In this document: in pieces, positions 15,809 to 23,400 of the stretch
Position numbering within the stretch: position 1 is the first letter of the stretch
How the letters are laid out: the number at the start of each line of letters is the position of its first letter
Source: JAQGMV01 sp035525455
GTDB lineage: Bacteria; Pseudomonadota; Gammaproteobacteria; Burkholderiales; SG8-41
Direction of reading: 5' to 3'
Assembly: GCA_035525455.1 (NCBI GenBank)
Contig: DATLEF010000074.1
Location: 1-40,617, forward strand
Length of the DNA stretch: 40,617 bases
Program-made: the position numbers and the translations under genes
The notes under the pieces: model-generated
What the model saw: the letters and a program-made list of their open reading frames with translations, nothing else
Databases searched by the model: none
Told to the model about the DNA's origin: nothing

Positions 15809-17050
15809 TCAAACGACAGTCACATCGGTCGGCACGATTCCGTCGAAATGCTTGCGCTGGTAATTCCACGGGATCTGCGGCTGCACGCGGCCGGTTTCAT
15901 CGCTCGCACGGGCGCGTATGCGGAATTTACCTGGCTCGTTCGCGGTCCAGAGATAGGACCATCGTACCCACAGCCAGCGCTCGCGCGGCTCCTCGAGATG
16001 TGCGTCGTCCCAGGTGGCGCCGTCATCGACGCTCACTTCCACCCGCGTGATGCTGCCCGTACCGCTCCACGCAAGCCCGCGGATCCTGTGCTCGCCGCGC
16101 TCGAGCGGCGAATCCTCGTCGAGGGGATCGACGATGATGCAGCGCACGCCCATGGACGTGATCATTTCCTTGTTCGGATCTTCGGGCGATTGTCCGTAAA
16201 CGAAATAGTGATGCTGGTAATAGCACTGCGGCAGATGGTCGAGAACCTCGATATGCTCGAGCCACTTCACCCACCAGTTTCCTGACCACCCGGGCACGAC
16301 CGCGCGCACCGGCGCGCCGTGGATGTGCAGCAGGTATTCGCCGTTCATCGACCACGCGAGCAGCGTATCGGGGTGCAGCGCCTTCGCGATCGGCAAACCC
16401 TTTTCGTAATTGATGACACCGGGGTCGACGAGCTTGAAATCCGAGCGGCCGACCGACCGGTACTGCACGGCAAGATCCGGTTGGCCGCGGTCGAAGCCCT
16501 GCATGCGCACGCTCACCGCACCCGATTTCACGCCGACTTTCTTCAGGACTTCCGCGAGTGGCACGCCGGTGAACTCGCCCGCGCTTACGGCGCACGTCGT
16601 CGTGGTCTCGTTACCAATTTCTTCGGTGGAAGGCACCGCGTTCTGCTCGCGCATCGCCGCGCGCTTATTCATGTCCTGCTGATTGATGCGCGAAGGCTTG
16701 CGGGTGCCGCTTTTCACGTAATCGAAGTAGCCCGCGTCGTTGCCTGCGCATTCAGTCACCGCGCGCACCGTGCGGCCCGGCAGCTTCCGCAGATCCTTGA
16801 GCGACATTTCCAGCGGCCGCTCCACTTCGCCTTCGATGCGCAGCGTCCAGTCGTCCGGGTGGATGGGATCGGGCACTTCGAGTTGATTGACAACATAGTA
16901 CGCGTCGGTGGGCGTGATCAGGCCTTCGAGCTCCGTGATCGGCGCGCGGCCGTTGATGACGCGTCCCTGCGAATCCTTGCCTGCGATGAGACTCGGTCGC
17001 TTGCGGTCCGGCCATCCCATCACCCAATCGCCTTCGATTTCCCGACTCAT
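15809..17050 (-). CDS. Molybdopterin-dependent oxidoreductase (sulfite oxidase family)
   Basis: A 413-residue protein with the sulfite-oxidase Mo-cofactor domain followed by the Ig-like dimerisation domain. The Mo-ligating Cys is Cys101 in VTECAGNDAG. Other landmarks are LRIEGEVERPLEMSLKDLRK, HGAPVRAVVPGWSGNWWVKW and WSGTGSITRVEVSVDDGATW. There is no Sec or Tat signal peptide, no heme domain and no membrane segment, so it looks cytoplasmic, unlike most bacterial SorA/MsrP enzymes. The ATG at 17050 overlaps the carboxyltransferase 2 stop (ATGA); a longer open frame upstream only reads through that gene. Being locked between a carboxyltransferase and etfBA suggests a role in the same pathway rather than sulfite detoxification, but the substrate is unknown. 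Confidence 0.88.
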   Translation of the reverse strand: MSREIEGDWVMGWPDRKRPSLIAGKDSQGRVINGRAPITELEGLITPTDAYYVVNQLEVPDPIHPDDWTLRIEGEVERPLEMSLKDLRKLPGRTVRAVTECAGNDAGYFDYVKSGTRKPSRINQQDMNKRAAMREQNAVPSTEEIGNETTTTCAVSAGEFTGVPLAEVLKKVGVKSGAVSVRMQGFDRGQPDLAVQYRSVGRSDFKLVDPGVINYEKGLPIAKALHPDTLLAWSMNGEYLLHIHGAPVRAVVPGWSGNWWVKWLEHIEVLDHLPQCYYQHHYFVYGQSPEDPNKEMITSMGVRCIIVDPLDEDSPLERGEHRIRGLAWSGTGSITRVEVSVDDGATWDDAHLEEPRERWLWVRWSYLWTANEPGKFRIRARASDETGRVQPQIPWNYQRKHFDGIVPTDVTVV

Positions 17051-18615
17051 GGTCTCACTCCGGTCTTGGCTTTCGGCCCGAGCTGAGTTTTCAGCCGCGG
17101 CTGCAGCGCTTCGACGAACTGGCACAGATAAGGCCGCGTCTCGCGCGGATCGATGAGATCTTCGATCGCGAACGCTTCCGCCGTGCGAAACGGCGAGCCG
17201 AGCTGGCGCAGCTCTTCTTCGATCTCGCGCTCGCGCGCTGCGGGATCCTCGGCGCTTTCTATGTCGCGCCGATACGCCGCCTTGACGCCGCCTTCGACGG
17301 GCAGCGAGCCCCAGTTGCCCGAAGGCCATGCGATCTTGAAATTGAGCCCGCGCCGGTCGATCACGCCGCCGCCCGCGACGCCATAACACTTGCGCACCAG
17401 GACCGTGAAGACCGGCACACTCACCTGGAATCCGATGTAGCGCGCGCGCACACCTTCGCGCAGGATCGCTTCCGATTCGGATTGGACTCCGACCATCAGT
17501 CCCGGCACGTCGGCGAAAAAAACGAGCGGTATATTGAACATATCGCAGAGCTCGACGAAGTGGCCCTGCTTGCGGGCCGCCTTGTAATCGACGATTCCGC
17601 CGAACATGGGATTGTTCGCGACGATGCCAACGACGTAGCCGTCGAGACGCGCCAGCGCGGTGACGACCGCGCGGCCGAAAGTAGGCTGGATTTCGAAAAG
17701 CGAACCCCGGTCGACGATCAGCTCGACGACTTTCTTCATGTTGTACGCCTGCCGCGCCGACCGCGGAACGATGTCCGCGAGCGCGTCCTCGCAGCGATCG
17801 GCCGGATCGCCGCACCGCACCTGCGGCGGCAGCTCCCACACGTTCTGCGGCATATAGGAGAGATAGCGCCGGATCTGCAGCAGGCAATCGCTTTCGTCTT
17901 CGGCGATGTTATCGATCGTGCCGGCGGTGTCGACAGCGATCCTGGTGCCGCCGAGTTCTTCCTTGGTGAGCTTGTCGCCGAAAGCGCGCTCGACGACCGG
18001 CGGTCCCGCTGCGAAGATCTGGCCCGTGCCTTTCACCATGATTGACCAGTGCGACAGAATCGCACGCATCGAAGGCCCACCCGCCGTGGTGCCCATGACG
18101 GCCGACACGACTGGAACGATACCGAGCAGATCCGCCGAGCGCTCACAGCCGTCCTGACCGAAACCTGGAACGACCGTATAGCCTTTGCGCCTGGCCGTGT
18201 TGACAGTGCCGCCCGTGCCATCGATCAGATTGACGAGCGGTATGCGGTATTCGTAAGCGAGGTCTTCGATGAAGCCGCCCTGGCCGCCTTTACGGCGATC
18301 GCTGCCAAAACCGGTGCCGGCGCGAATGGTGTAATCCTCGCCACCGACTGCGACTGCGCGGCCATCGATCCTGCCGATGCCCATCACGTACGGCGCAGGC
18401 TCGAAGCTCGTGAGCGCGCCGCTCTTGTCGTAGCTCGCGCGGCCGGCAAGCTTTCCCACTTCGCGAAAAGAGCCCGGGTCGAGCAAAGCCGCGATGCGCT
18501 CGCGCACGGTGAGCTTGCCCGCGGCATGATGCTTCGCGACGGCGTCGGCGCCGCCGCAGGCTTCGGCGAGCTGGCGCCGCCGGTGGATCTCGTCGATTTC
18601 AGCTCGCCAGCTCAT
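17047..18615 (-). CDS. Acyl-CoA carboxylase carboxyltransferase subunit 2
   Basis: A 522-residue carboxyltransferase of the PccB superfamily, clearly different from copies 1 and 3. N-terminal landmarks are HHAAGKLTVRERIAALLDPG and YVMGIGRIDGRAVAVGGEDY; the first-half oxyanion loop is MGTTAGGPSM, retaining AGG. The C-terminal half has ALARLDGYVVGIVANNPMFG, PLVFFADVPGLMVG and VRKCYGVAGGGV. The start codon region (MSWRAEIDEIHRRRQLAEAC) follows the carrier-protein gene by 149 bases, and the stop overlaps the Mo-oxidoreductase start by 4 bases. One biotin carboxylase and one carrier in the array could serve both carboxyltransferases. Confidence 0.88.
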   Translation of the reverse strand: MSWRAEIDEIHRRRQLAEACGGADAVAKHHAAGKLTVRERIAALLDPGSFREVGKLAGRASYDKSGALTSFEPAPYVMGIGRIDGRAVAVGGEDYTIRAGTGFGSDRRKGGQGGFIEDLAYEYRIPLVNLIDGTGGTVNTARRKGYTVVPGFGQDGCERSADLLGIVPVVSAVMGTTAGGPSMRAILSHWSIMVKGTGQIFAAGPPVVERAFGDKLTKEELGGTRIAVDTAGTIDNIAEDESDCLLQIRRYLSYMPQNVWELPPQVRCGDPADRCEDALADIVPRSARQAYNMKKVVELIVDRGSLFEIQPTFGRAVVTALARLDGYVVGIVANNPMFGGIVDYKAARKQGHFVELCDMFNIPLVFFADVPGLMVGVQSESEAILREGVRARYIGFQVSVPVFTVLVRKCYGVAGGGVIDRRGLNFKIAWPSGNWGSLPVEGGVKAAYRRDIESAEDPAAREREIEEELRQLGSPFRTAEAFAIEDLIDPRETRPYLCQFVEALQPRLKTQLGPKAKTGVRP

Positions 18616-18625
18616 GGGTCAAGGC

Positions 18626-18762
18626 AAAGCATCAACACGGAAGGCACGTCAAAAGAGAGAGCACGGAGGTTTTGTAACGAAAAGAGTCTGATCGAAACGA
18701 AAGCTGCAAATCGAATTTCCTTTGCTCCGTGCCCTTCGTGTCCTCCGTGTTCAATGCTTTTT
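18626..18762. repeat. Inverted repeat between the carrier-protein and carboxyltransferase 2 genes
   Basis: Imperfect inverted arms AGCATCAACACGGAAGGCAC (from 18629) and GTGTCCTCCGTGTTCAATGC (from 18739) flank about 90 bases. The arms contain (C/T)TCCGTGTyC units like those at 10914-10958. It fills the 149-base gap between two genes otherwise expected to be co-transcribed and holds no ORF. Confidence 0.6.
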
Positions 18763-18764
18763 CG

Positions 18765-18986
18765 TCAGCCTTCGAGTATCGCGACGGTCTGGTTTTCCGC
18801 GACAGGGTCTTTTTCCTTCACCAGGATTTCCTTGACGACTCCGGGATCCTCCGTGATCACGGGAATTTCCATTTTCATGGATTCGATCACGACCAGCGTA
18901 TCGCCAACTTCGACGCGATCTCCGGGTTTCGATTTCACCTGCCAGACCGTGCCGGTGATTTCGGATTTCACCTCGATGCGTGCCAT
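18765..18986 (-). CDS. Biotin/lipoyl carrier domain protein (BCCP)
   Basis: A free-standing 73-residue biotinyl domain. The biotin-acceptor motif is ESMKMEIPV with Lys38. The two halves (VWQVKSKPGDRVEVGDTLVV and GVVKEILVKEKDPVAENQTV) are the usual pseudo-twofold strands. ATG is preceded by GAGGAG. It is the first gene of the minus-strand array, and is far smaller than fatty-acid-synthesis AccB, lacking its linker. It most likely shuttles carboxybiotin between the biotin carboxylase (10959) and one or both carboxyltransferases of the array. A lipoylated carrier is unlikely because the MKM motif and neighbours point to biotin. Confidence 0.93.
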   Translation of the reverse strand: MARIEVKSEITGTVWQVKSKPGDRVEVGDTLVVIESMKMEIPVITEDPGVVKEILVKEKDPVAENQTVAILEG

Positions 18987-19237
18987 TACAGCTCCTCGAT
19001 GCGGGATTTGTTACTGCCGCGGCGAGCGCCGCGAAGGACCTGAAGTATAGCATCGGCCCAGCGGACGCCCGGGCGTACGACGGCGTCTCACCGAGACGCG
19101 CGAGTTGGTCTAACATAAGCAACTCTACGCTCTCAAAACCTCCGCGTGTGGCACAGCGATCCGAGGCGGAAGAGCCTTGCAAAGCGCTCGCCATTTTTCT
19201 GAAAATCGTTCGCGCCGTTCCATAGGACAGGAAACGC

Positions 19238-19912
19238 ATGATGAAAACGTGGCTCCTCGCTGCCGTACTGATTATCGGCATCGGATCGTCCGCATGGGCG
19301 CAGGAAGCGAAGCTCCCGCTTGTCGACGAGGCTGCCGGCGATGCATCATGGCTGCAATTCAAAAAGCGGCTGCAGACTGCGATAGACAAGCGCGACAAGC
19401 AGTTCCTGCTTTCGATACTCGACAAGGACGTCCGTAACCAGGGTGCGAAAGACCGCGGCATCGCGCAATTCCGCCGCCAGTGGGAGCTCGACACCGCCGA
19501 CAGCCCCTTGTGGCGCGAGCTGCAGGCCGCGCTCCAGCTCGGAAGCGCCTACCTTAACCGCGACAAAGGGCCACGCGAGGTTTGCGTCCCGTACGTGTTG
19601 GGCAAGTGGCCGCCGGACTTCAATCCGTTCGATAACGGCGTCGTCATCACGCGTGAAGCGATCGTGCAGGCGGAGCCTTCCAGCGCGTCTGCCAGTCTCG
19701 GCGTGCTCTCCTACGACATCGTTCGCGTCGAAGACTGGGAAATCGACGACAAATCTGCCGCGAAACAGAAGTGGGTGCGCATCAAGTTTCGCAATCGCGA
19801 CGGTTACGTGCCCGAAGAGCACGTGCGCAGCCCCATCGAACAGGCCGCCTGTTTCGTAAAAAGCGGCAGCGCCTGGCGCATGACGGCCTTTGCTCCGGCG
19901 GGCGGCGAATAG
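19238..19912 (+). CDS. Secreted protein with SH3-like domain, unknown function
   Basis: A 224-residue protein with a signal peptide (MMKTWLLAAVLIIGIGSSAWAQ). A helical region of about residues 35-100 (WLQFKKRLQTAIDKRDKQFL, LWRELQAALQLGSAYLNR) precedes a C-terminal bacterial SH3-like part at about 130-200 (REAIVQAEPSSASASLGVLS, WVRIKFRNRDGYVPEEHVRS), a layout seen in periplasmic proteins of unknown role. The AGGAAA before the ATG fits a start at 19238, with a second ATG next to it. It is divergent from the carboxylase array, with 251 bases between, which should hold promoters for both, though I cannot place them with confidence. Confidence 0.78.
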   Translation: MMKTWLLAAVLIIGIGSSAWAQEAKLPLVDEAAGDASWLQFKKRLQTAIDKRDKQFLLSILDKDVRNQGAKDRGIAQFRRQWELDTADSPLWRELQAALQLGSAYLNRDKGPREVCVPYVLGKWPPDFNPFDNGVVITREAIVQAEPSSASASLGVLSYDIVRVEDWEIDDKSAAKQKWVRIKFRNRDGYVPEEHVRSPIEQAACFVKSGSAWRMTAFAPAGGE

Positions 19913-20011
19913 GTCGACGCGCGCAGTCGTGCAAGCAATCGATCGCGAATTGCCGGACGACCCGCTCTCTCGCGGTGAATAAAGCGGCGCGGAATTTCAT
20001 CGGCCTTGATT

Positions 20012-20935
20012 ATGGCGGCAACCGCACACGCCTTCGACATCCAGGGCCATCGCGGTGCGCGCGGCCTCATGCCGGAAAACACGCTGCCGGCGTTTACGCG
20101 CGCGCTGGAGCTGGGCGTCACCACGCTCGAGCTCGATTGCGGAATCACGCGTGACGGTGTTGTCGTCGTGAGCCACGATCCCGCGCTCAATCCCGATCTC
20201 ACGCGCGATGAGGCCGGTCGTTGGCTCGAAGCGGCCGGCCCGGCGATAGCAGCGCTCTCTTATGATGAACTCCAGCGTTACGACGTCGGTCGTCTCAAGC
20301 CCGGCTCGGAGTACGCGCGGCGCTTCCCGCGCCAGCAGGCGGTAGACGGGACCCGGATTCCGCGCCTCGCGGACGCGTTCGCGCTGACGCGCGGCCTCAG
20401 GAACGATGCCGTCCGCTTCAACATCGAGACCAAGATTTCTCCGCTCAGGCCTGAAGAGACCGCGGCGCCGGACGTATTCGTGCGCGCGTTGCTTCAAGTC
20501 ATTCGCGATACGAACATGGAAAGGCGTGTGACGATTCAGTCGTTCGACTGGCGCACGTTGCAGATCGTGCAGAAAAACGCGCCGGAGATACCGACCGTGT
20601 ATCTCAGCGCGGAGCGGGTGTCACCGAACAACATCCAGGGAGAAGCCGCGTCGTCGCCGTGGACGGCCGGCCTGCACTTGAGCCAATTCGATGGGTCGGT
20701 GCCGCGCATGGTGAATGCGGCCGGCGGCAGAACCTGGTCGCCTTATCACGGCGATCTCAGCGCTGACGCGCTCAGGGAAGCGCACGCGCTCGGCCTCACC
20801 GTCGTGGCATGGACCGTCAATAACGAGACTGACATGCGGCGCCTCGTCGCGTGGGGTGTCGACGGTCTGATTTCGGATTACCCGGATCTCCTGCGGCGCG
20901 TGATCGACGGGGCGCTTCCCCCGAGCGCGCACTAG
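20012..20935 (+). CDS. Glycerophosphodiester phosphodiesterase
   Basis: Hydrolyses glycerophosphodiesters to glycerol-3-phosphate and alcohols. GDPD motifs: QGHRGARGLMPENTLPAF (general acid His), TTLELDCGITRDGVVVVSHD (metal-binding Glu and Asp, second His), FNIETKI (Glu) and the C-terminal VVAWTVNNETDMRRLVAWGV with DGLISDYPDLL. A start at ATG 20012 gives 307 residues. The N-terminus AATAHAFDIQGHRG looks like only the end of a signal peptide. In the same frame upstream, after a TGA at 19976, the codons encode KRRGISSALIMAATAHA, a convincing full signal peptide that lacks an ATG/GTG (it would begin at ATA). So the true start is uncertain and the protein is probably periplasmic. Confidence 0.88.
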   Translation: MAATAHAFDIQGHRGARGLMPENTLPAFTRALELGVTTLELDCGITRDGVVVVSHDPALNPDLTRDEAGRWLEAAGPAIAALSYDELQRYDVGRLKPGSEYARRFPRQQAVDGTRIPRLADAFALTRGLRNDAVRFNIETKISPLRPEETAAPDVFVRALLQVIRDTNMERRVTIQSFDWRTLQIVQKNAPEIPTVYLSAERVSPNNIQGEAASSPWTAGLHLSQFDGSVPRMVNAAGGRTWSPYHGDLSADALREAHALGLTVVAWTVNNETDMRRLVAWGVDGLISDYPDLLRRVIDGALPPSAH

Positions 20936-20958
20936 CTTCGGCTGCGGCGCTCGTGCTC

Positions 20959-21123
20959 TTAGACGCAGAGCTCGACGATCTCCGCTTCGAGCAGGCGCGC
21001 AAGCACTCCGGGGCGCCGATGTCACCGGCATGCCGGATGAGCTCCGAATCCTGCAGTGCGGCAAGCGCCTCGTCGCGAATGACGCCGTGGGTGTCCGAAA
21101 TGACACCGATGCGTTTGATAGAA
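20959..21123 (-). pseudogene. Remnant of a metallophosphoesterase (YfcE/MJ0936-like)
   Basis: On the minus strand the segment from 21120 encodes IKRIGVISDTHGVIRDEALA and then SELIRHAGDIGAPE, the exact N-terminal pattern of YfcE-type phosphodiesterases (D-x-H and HAGDIG metal sites). No start codon precedes it. After HAGDIGAP the likeness continues only in another frame (GVLARLLEAEIVELCV then stop at 20959-20961), so there is a frameshift as well as a large C-terminal deletion. The family is normally about 150-170 residues; barely 50 remain. It lies between the GDPD and DoxX genes and overlaps the DoxX leader on the opposite strand. Confidence 0.75.
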
Positions 21124-21150
21124 TGACGATTGGATAGGGGGGCGGCCACT

Positions 21151-21534
21151 ATGGAAGACTTCGGCAAACTCGTACTCCGGCTGGCTCTCGGAATTCTGAT
21201 GCTGCTCCACGGCATCGCCAAAATCAAAGGCGGCGTGGGTTTTCTGACACCGATGGTCACCGGCATCGGTCTGCCGCCCTGGTTCGCTTATGGCGCCTAT
21301 CTGGGCGAAGTGGTCGGCCCCATCCTCCTCATCATCGGTCTTGGCGCGCGCACCGGCGCGTTCCTGATTTTCGCGAACATGGTATTTGCAATCGTGCTGG
21401 TGCATATCCCGGAGCTTTTTACGCTGGGCAAGCAGGGCGGCTGGGCGCTCGAGCTGCAGGGCATGTATCTCTTCACCGCTTTCGCGCTTGTTTTCATGAA
21501 TCCGGGCCGCTACGCCATCACGCGCCGGTTCTGA
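21151..21534 (+). CDS. DoxX family membrane protein
   Basis: A 127-residue protein with four predicted membrane segments (LVLRLALGILMLLHGIAKI, WFAYGAYLGEVVGPILLIIG, ARTGAFLIFANMVFAIVLV, LELQGMYLFTAFALVFM). MLLHGIAKIKGG is the DoxX N-terminal signature. I start at ATG 21151, preceded by AGGGGGG; an in-frame TTG seven codons earlier lies before the ribosome site. DoxX proteins are inner-membrane and of uncertain biochemical role, some linked to redox or thiosulfate handling. It appears to be monocistronic. Confidence 0.9.
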   Translation: MEDFGKLVLRLALGILMLLHGIAKIKGGVGFLTPMVTGIGLPPWFAYGAYLGEVVGPILLIIGLGARTGAFLIFANMVFAIVLVHIPELFTLGKQGGWALELQGMYLFTAFALVFMNPGRYAITRRF

Positions 21535-21583
21535 TGCCTGTGCTTTGAATTCCTGAAAGCGCCGGGAGCGCTGCAGGGTCGGT

Positions 21584-22102
21584 TTATTTCTTCTGCGCCG
21601 TGAGCGAGCGCGCGAGCTTCAGATGCGCCTGCAACATGGGCAGCGTCTTTGCGGCGAACTGCTTCAACTCTTCCGAATCGCCTTTCTTCGCCTGCTTCTC
21701 GAAAAGTCCGATCGCCTTTTCGTGGTCCTTCACCATGTGCTCCGCGTACTCGTGGTCGAACTTCGGACCCACGAGTTTGGCGAACTTCTTCACGTCGCTC
21801 GCGTGTTTGCCCCCGGGCTGCGCAGGTGCCGAAACCCCGAGTTTTGAAGCGAGCGCTGCGAGCTCCTGGTTCCCCTTGGCGTGATCGTCGGCCATGCGCT
21901 GGCCGAACTGTTTTATTTCCGCGCTCGACGCATTTTGTTGCGCGAGCCTGCCGATCTCGACTTCGGCAAGGCCGTCCTCGCCGGCTTGTGTGATGAAATG
22001 ACGGTCGTTGCCCGAGAGTTTCGTCTCGCTGGCTGTCCAGGCGCTGTGGCCCACTGCAAGCGCAGCAAGTGCAAAAAGGACGCGCATCATCGTATGTGTC
22101 AT
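21584..22102 (-). CDS. DUF4142 family secreted protein
   Basis: A 172-residue DUF4142 protein (ferritin-like four-helix fold, usually exported). ATG 22102 has GAGGAGG four bases upstream; the frame continues upstream without support. The signal peptide is MTHTMMRVLFALAALAVGHS with cleavage near ASA/WTA. Family features: FITQAGEDGLAEVEIGRLAQ, KQFGQRMADDHAKGNQELA, FDHEYAEHMVKDHEKAIGLF. The repeated H-x-x-x-x-x-E patterns could bind metal, but no activity is established for the family. It converges on the DoxX gene. Confidence 0.88.
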   Translation of the reverse strand: MTHTMMRVLFALAALAVGHSAWTASETKLSGNDRHFITQAGEDGLAEVEIGRLAQQNASSAEIKQFGQRMADDHAKGNQELAALASKLGVSAPAQPGGKHASDVKKFAKLVGPKFDHEYAEHMVKDHEKAIGLFEKQAKKGDSEELKQFAAKTLPMLQAHLKLARSLTAQKK

Positions 22103-22172
22103 GGTGCCTCCTCGATCGGCGGCAAGCCCGAGAGCGAGCAGGGCTGCAAGGGGTGTGCCAGCGACGGGCGGA

Positions 22173-22568
22173 TCAGCGGCACTGCGAATATTCGATGCCG
22201 TCTGCAACAATGATGGGATAACCGTTGTTGTTGCGCGTCACCAGTGTCTGGACGTGCTCGAACCCGCCGCCCTCGCTCATGTACAGCTCGCCGCGTTCGA
22301 TTCTCCAACGGCCGCCGCCGCTCCCGTCGCTCTGGCTGTACACACTGCCCTGAGGCCCGCTTGAACCGCCCTCCCTGCGCGCGCCGCTCGAGTACCGGCC
22401 GTCGGGGCTGAAGCTCACACGCTTCGAGCTCGAGTAACCGGTCGTCTTGTTGTAGCTGAAACTGCACCACGCGCTCGACAACAACAGCTCGTTCGATACA
22501 CCGCCGGCCTGTGCGGGCAAAGCAAGCACAATCAATGCGGCCGCGGCGGGGATGGCGAAATGTTTCAT
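22173..22568 (-). CDS. Small secreted protein of unknown function
   Basis: A 131-residue protein with a signal peptide (MKHFAIPAAAALIVLALPAQ, then AGG). The mature chain has a Ser/Gly-rich middle (RREGGSSGPQGSVYSQSDG) and short strand-like segments: WCSFSYNKTTGYSSSKRVSF, GRYSSG, GGRWRIERGELYMSEGG, YPIIVADGIEYSQC. The order W-C-x-F..., F-x-x-D-G-x-Y, G-x-W, L-x-x-S recalls lipocalin-like or META-type small beta-barrel domains in which a stress-of-signal barrel is built from such repeats, but this is only a resemblance. The two Cys (W-C near the N-terminus and C-R at the end) probably form a disulfide. I recognise no named family. Confidence 0.75.
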   Translation of the reverse strand: MKHFAIPAAAALIVLALPAQAGGVSNELLLSSAWCSFSYNKTTGYSSSKRVSFSPDGRYSSGARREGGSSGPQGSVYSQSDGSGGGRWRIERGELYMSEGGGFEHVQTLVTRNNNGYPIIVADGIEYSQCR

Positions 22569-22593
22569 GGCAGACTACTCCGTGAATGAGGGC

Positions 22594-23400
22594 TCAGCCG
22601 GTGCGAGCGGGCGCGTCCTGCAGAACGACGCCGCGCGCGCTCGTTTCGGCGACGATGCTACCGCTGCGCGCGCCTATGAACATTTCATTGAGCCAGTTCA
22701 CCAGCAGCGCCGTGTACGAGCGCTGCGCCGTCGTCTCCGACAGCCCGTGATCGGCGCCCTGGATGACCCGATAGGTGAGCGAGTGAGCGTGCTTGCATGC
22801 TTCGCGGTAATTCTCGATCGTCGGGTGTGGAACGGTGTCATCCTGCTCCGATTCGATGATCAGGACGTCGCCCGCGAACGCCGCGCACGCTTTGAGCGCG
22901 CGATTGTCCTGCGTACGCACATGACGGCGGCGATAGGCGTACAGATCGGGATCCTTGTGGAGCTCTATTTTCGGGGTGTTCCAGTCGGCGTCCTTGTAGA
23001 GCGCCGGCACCCTGAGTGCGAGCCACTTGACCGGCCGCATCGTCGTCAGTATCGCAGCGAGATAGCCGCCATAGCTGCTGCCGACGACGGCAATGCTCGA
23101 GGCGTCGACTGCGGGGTGCGTGACGAGCTCGTCGTATGCCGCCAGGACATCCATGAGATTGTCGTTGCGCGAGACTCTTTCCTGCTGCGGTTCATTGCGC
23201 GCGTGACCGCGCAGGTCGAAGGTGAGACAGATGCAGCCGAGCGCGGCGATTTCGCGTGCGCGTGCGAGATACTGCTGCTGGCTGCCGCCCCAGCCGTGCA
23301 CGAAGAGCACGGCAGGAACCATGGTGCCCGGCGCGACCAGCGTGCCCGCGATGCGCTCGCTCTCGACGTCGATCTCGATGCGACTGTCATGCGTCGACAT
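22594..23400 (-). CDS. Alpha/beta hydrolase
   Basis: A 268-residue alpha/beta hydrolase. I start at ATG 23400 (MSTHDSRIEIDVESERIAGT); the long frame upstream only reads through the neighbouring gene. Motifs: VHGWGGSQQQ (oxyanion region), LRGHARNE, nucleophile elbow GSSYGG with Ser109, acid in ESEQDDTVPH, and His in QGADHGLSE. The resemblance is to dienelactone-hydrolase / prolyl-oligopeptidase-like esterases. It overlaps the stop of the DUF3182 gene by 14 bases, indicating translational coupling. A role linked to the DUF3182 protein is inferred from this overlap only. Confidence 0.88.
   Translation of the reverse strand: MSTHDSRIEIDVESERIAGTLVAPGTMVPAVLFVHGWGGSQQQYLARAREIAALGCICLTFDLRGHARNEPQQERVSRNDNLMDVLAAYDELVTHPAVDASSIAVVGSSYGGYLAAILTTMRPVKWLALRVPALYKDADWNTPKIELHKDPDLYAYRRRHVRTQDNRALKACAAFAGDVLIIESEQDDTVPHPTIENYREACKHAHSLTYRVIQGADHGLSETTAQRSYTALLVNWLNEMFIGARSGSIVAETSARGVVLQDAPARTG

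Noticed and set aside
15809..17887. A 692-residue open frame extending the Mo-oxidoreductase upstream
   Set aside because: The upstream part is the carboxyltransferase 2 gene read in another frame and is Arg-rich nonsense; the real start is ATG 17050, overlapping the carboxyltransferase stop.
18987..19237. Promoters in the 251-base divergent gap
   Set aside because: Several weak TTGnnn/TAnnnT pairs can be picked in either direction, but none stands out enough to report.
21558..21572. AGCGC-CGGGA-GCGCT hairpin between DoxX and DUF4142 genes
   Set aside because: Only a 5-bp stem and no T tract on either strand; not convincing as a terminator.
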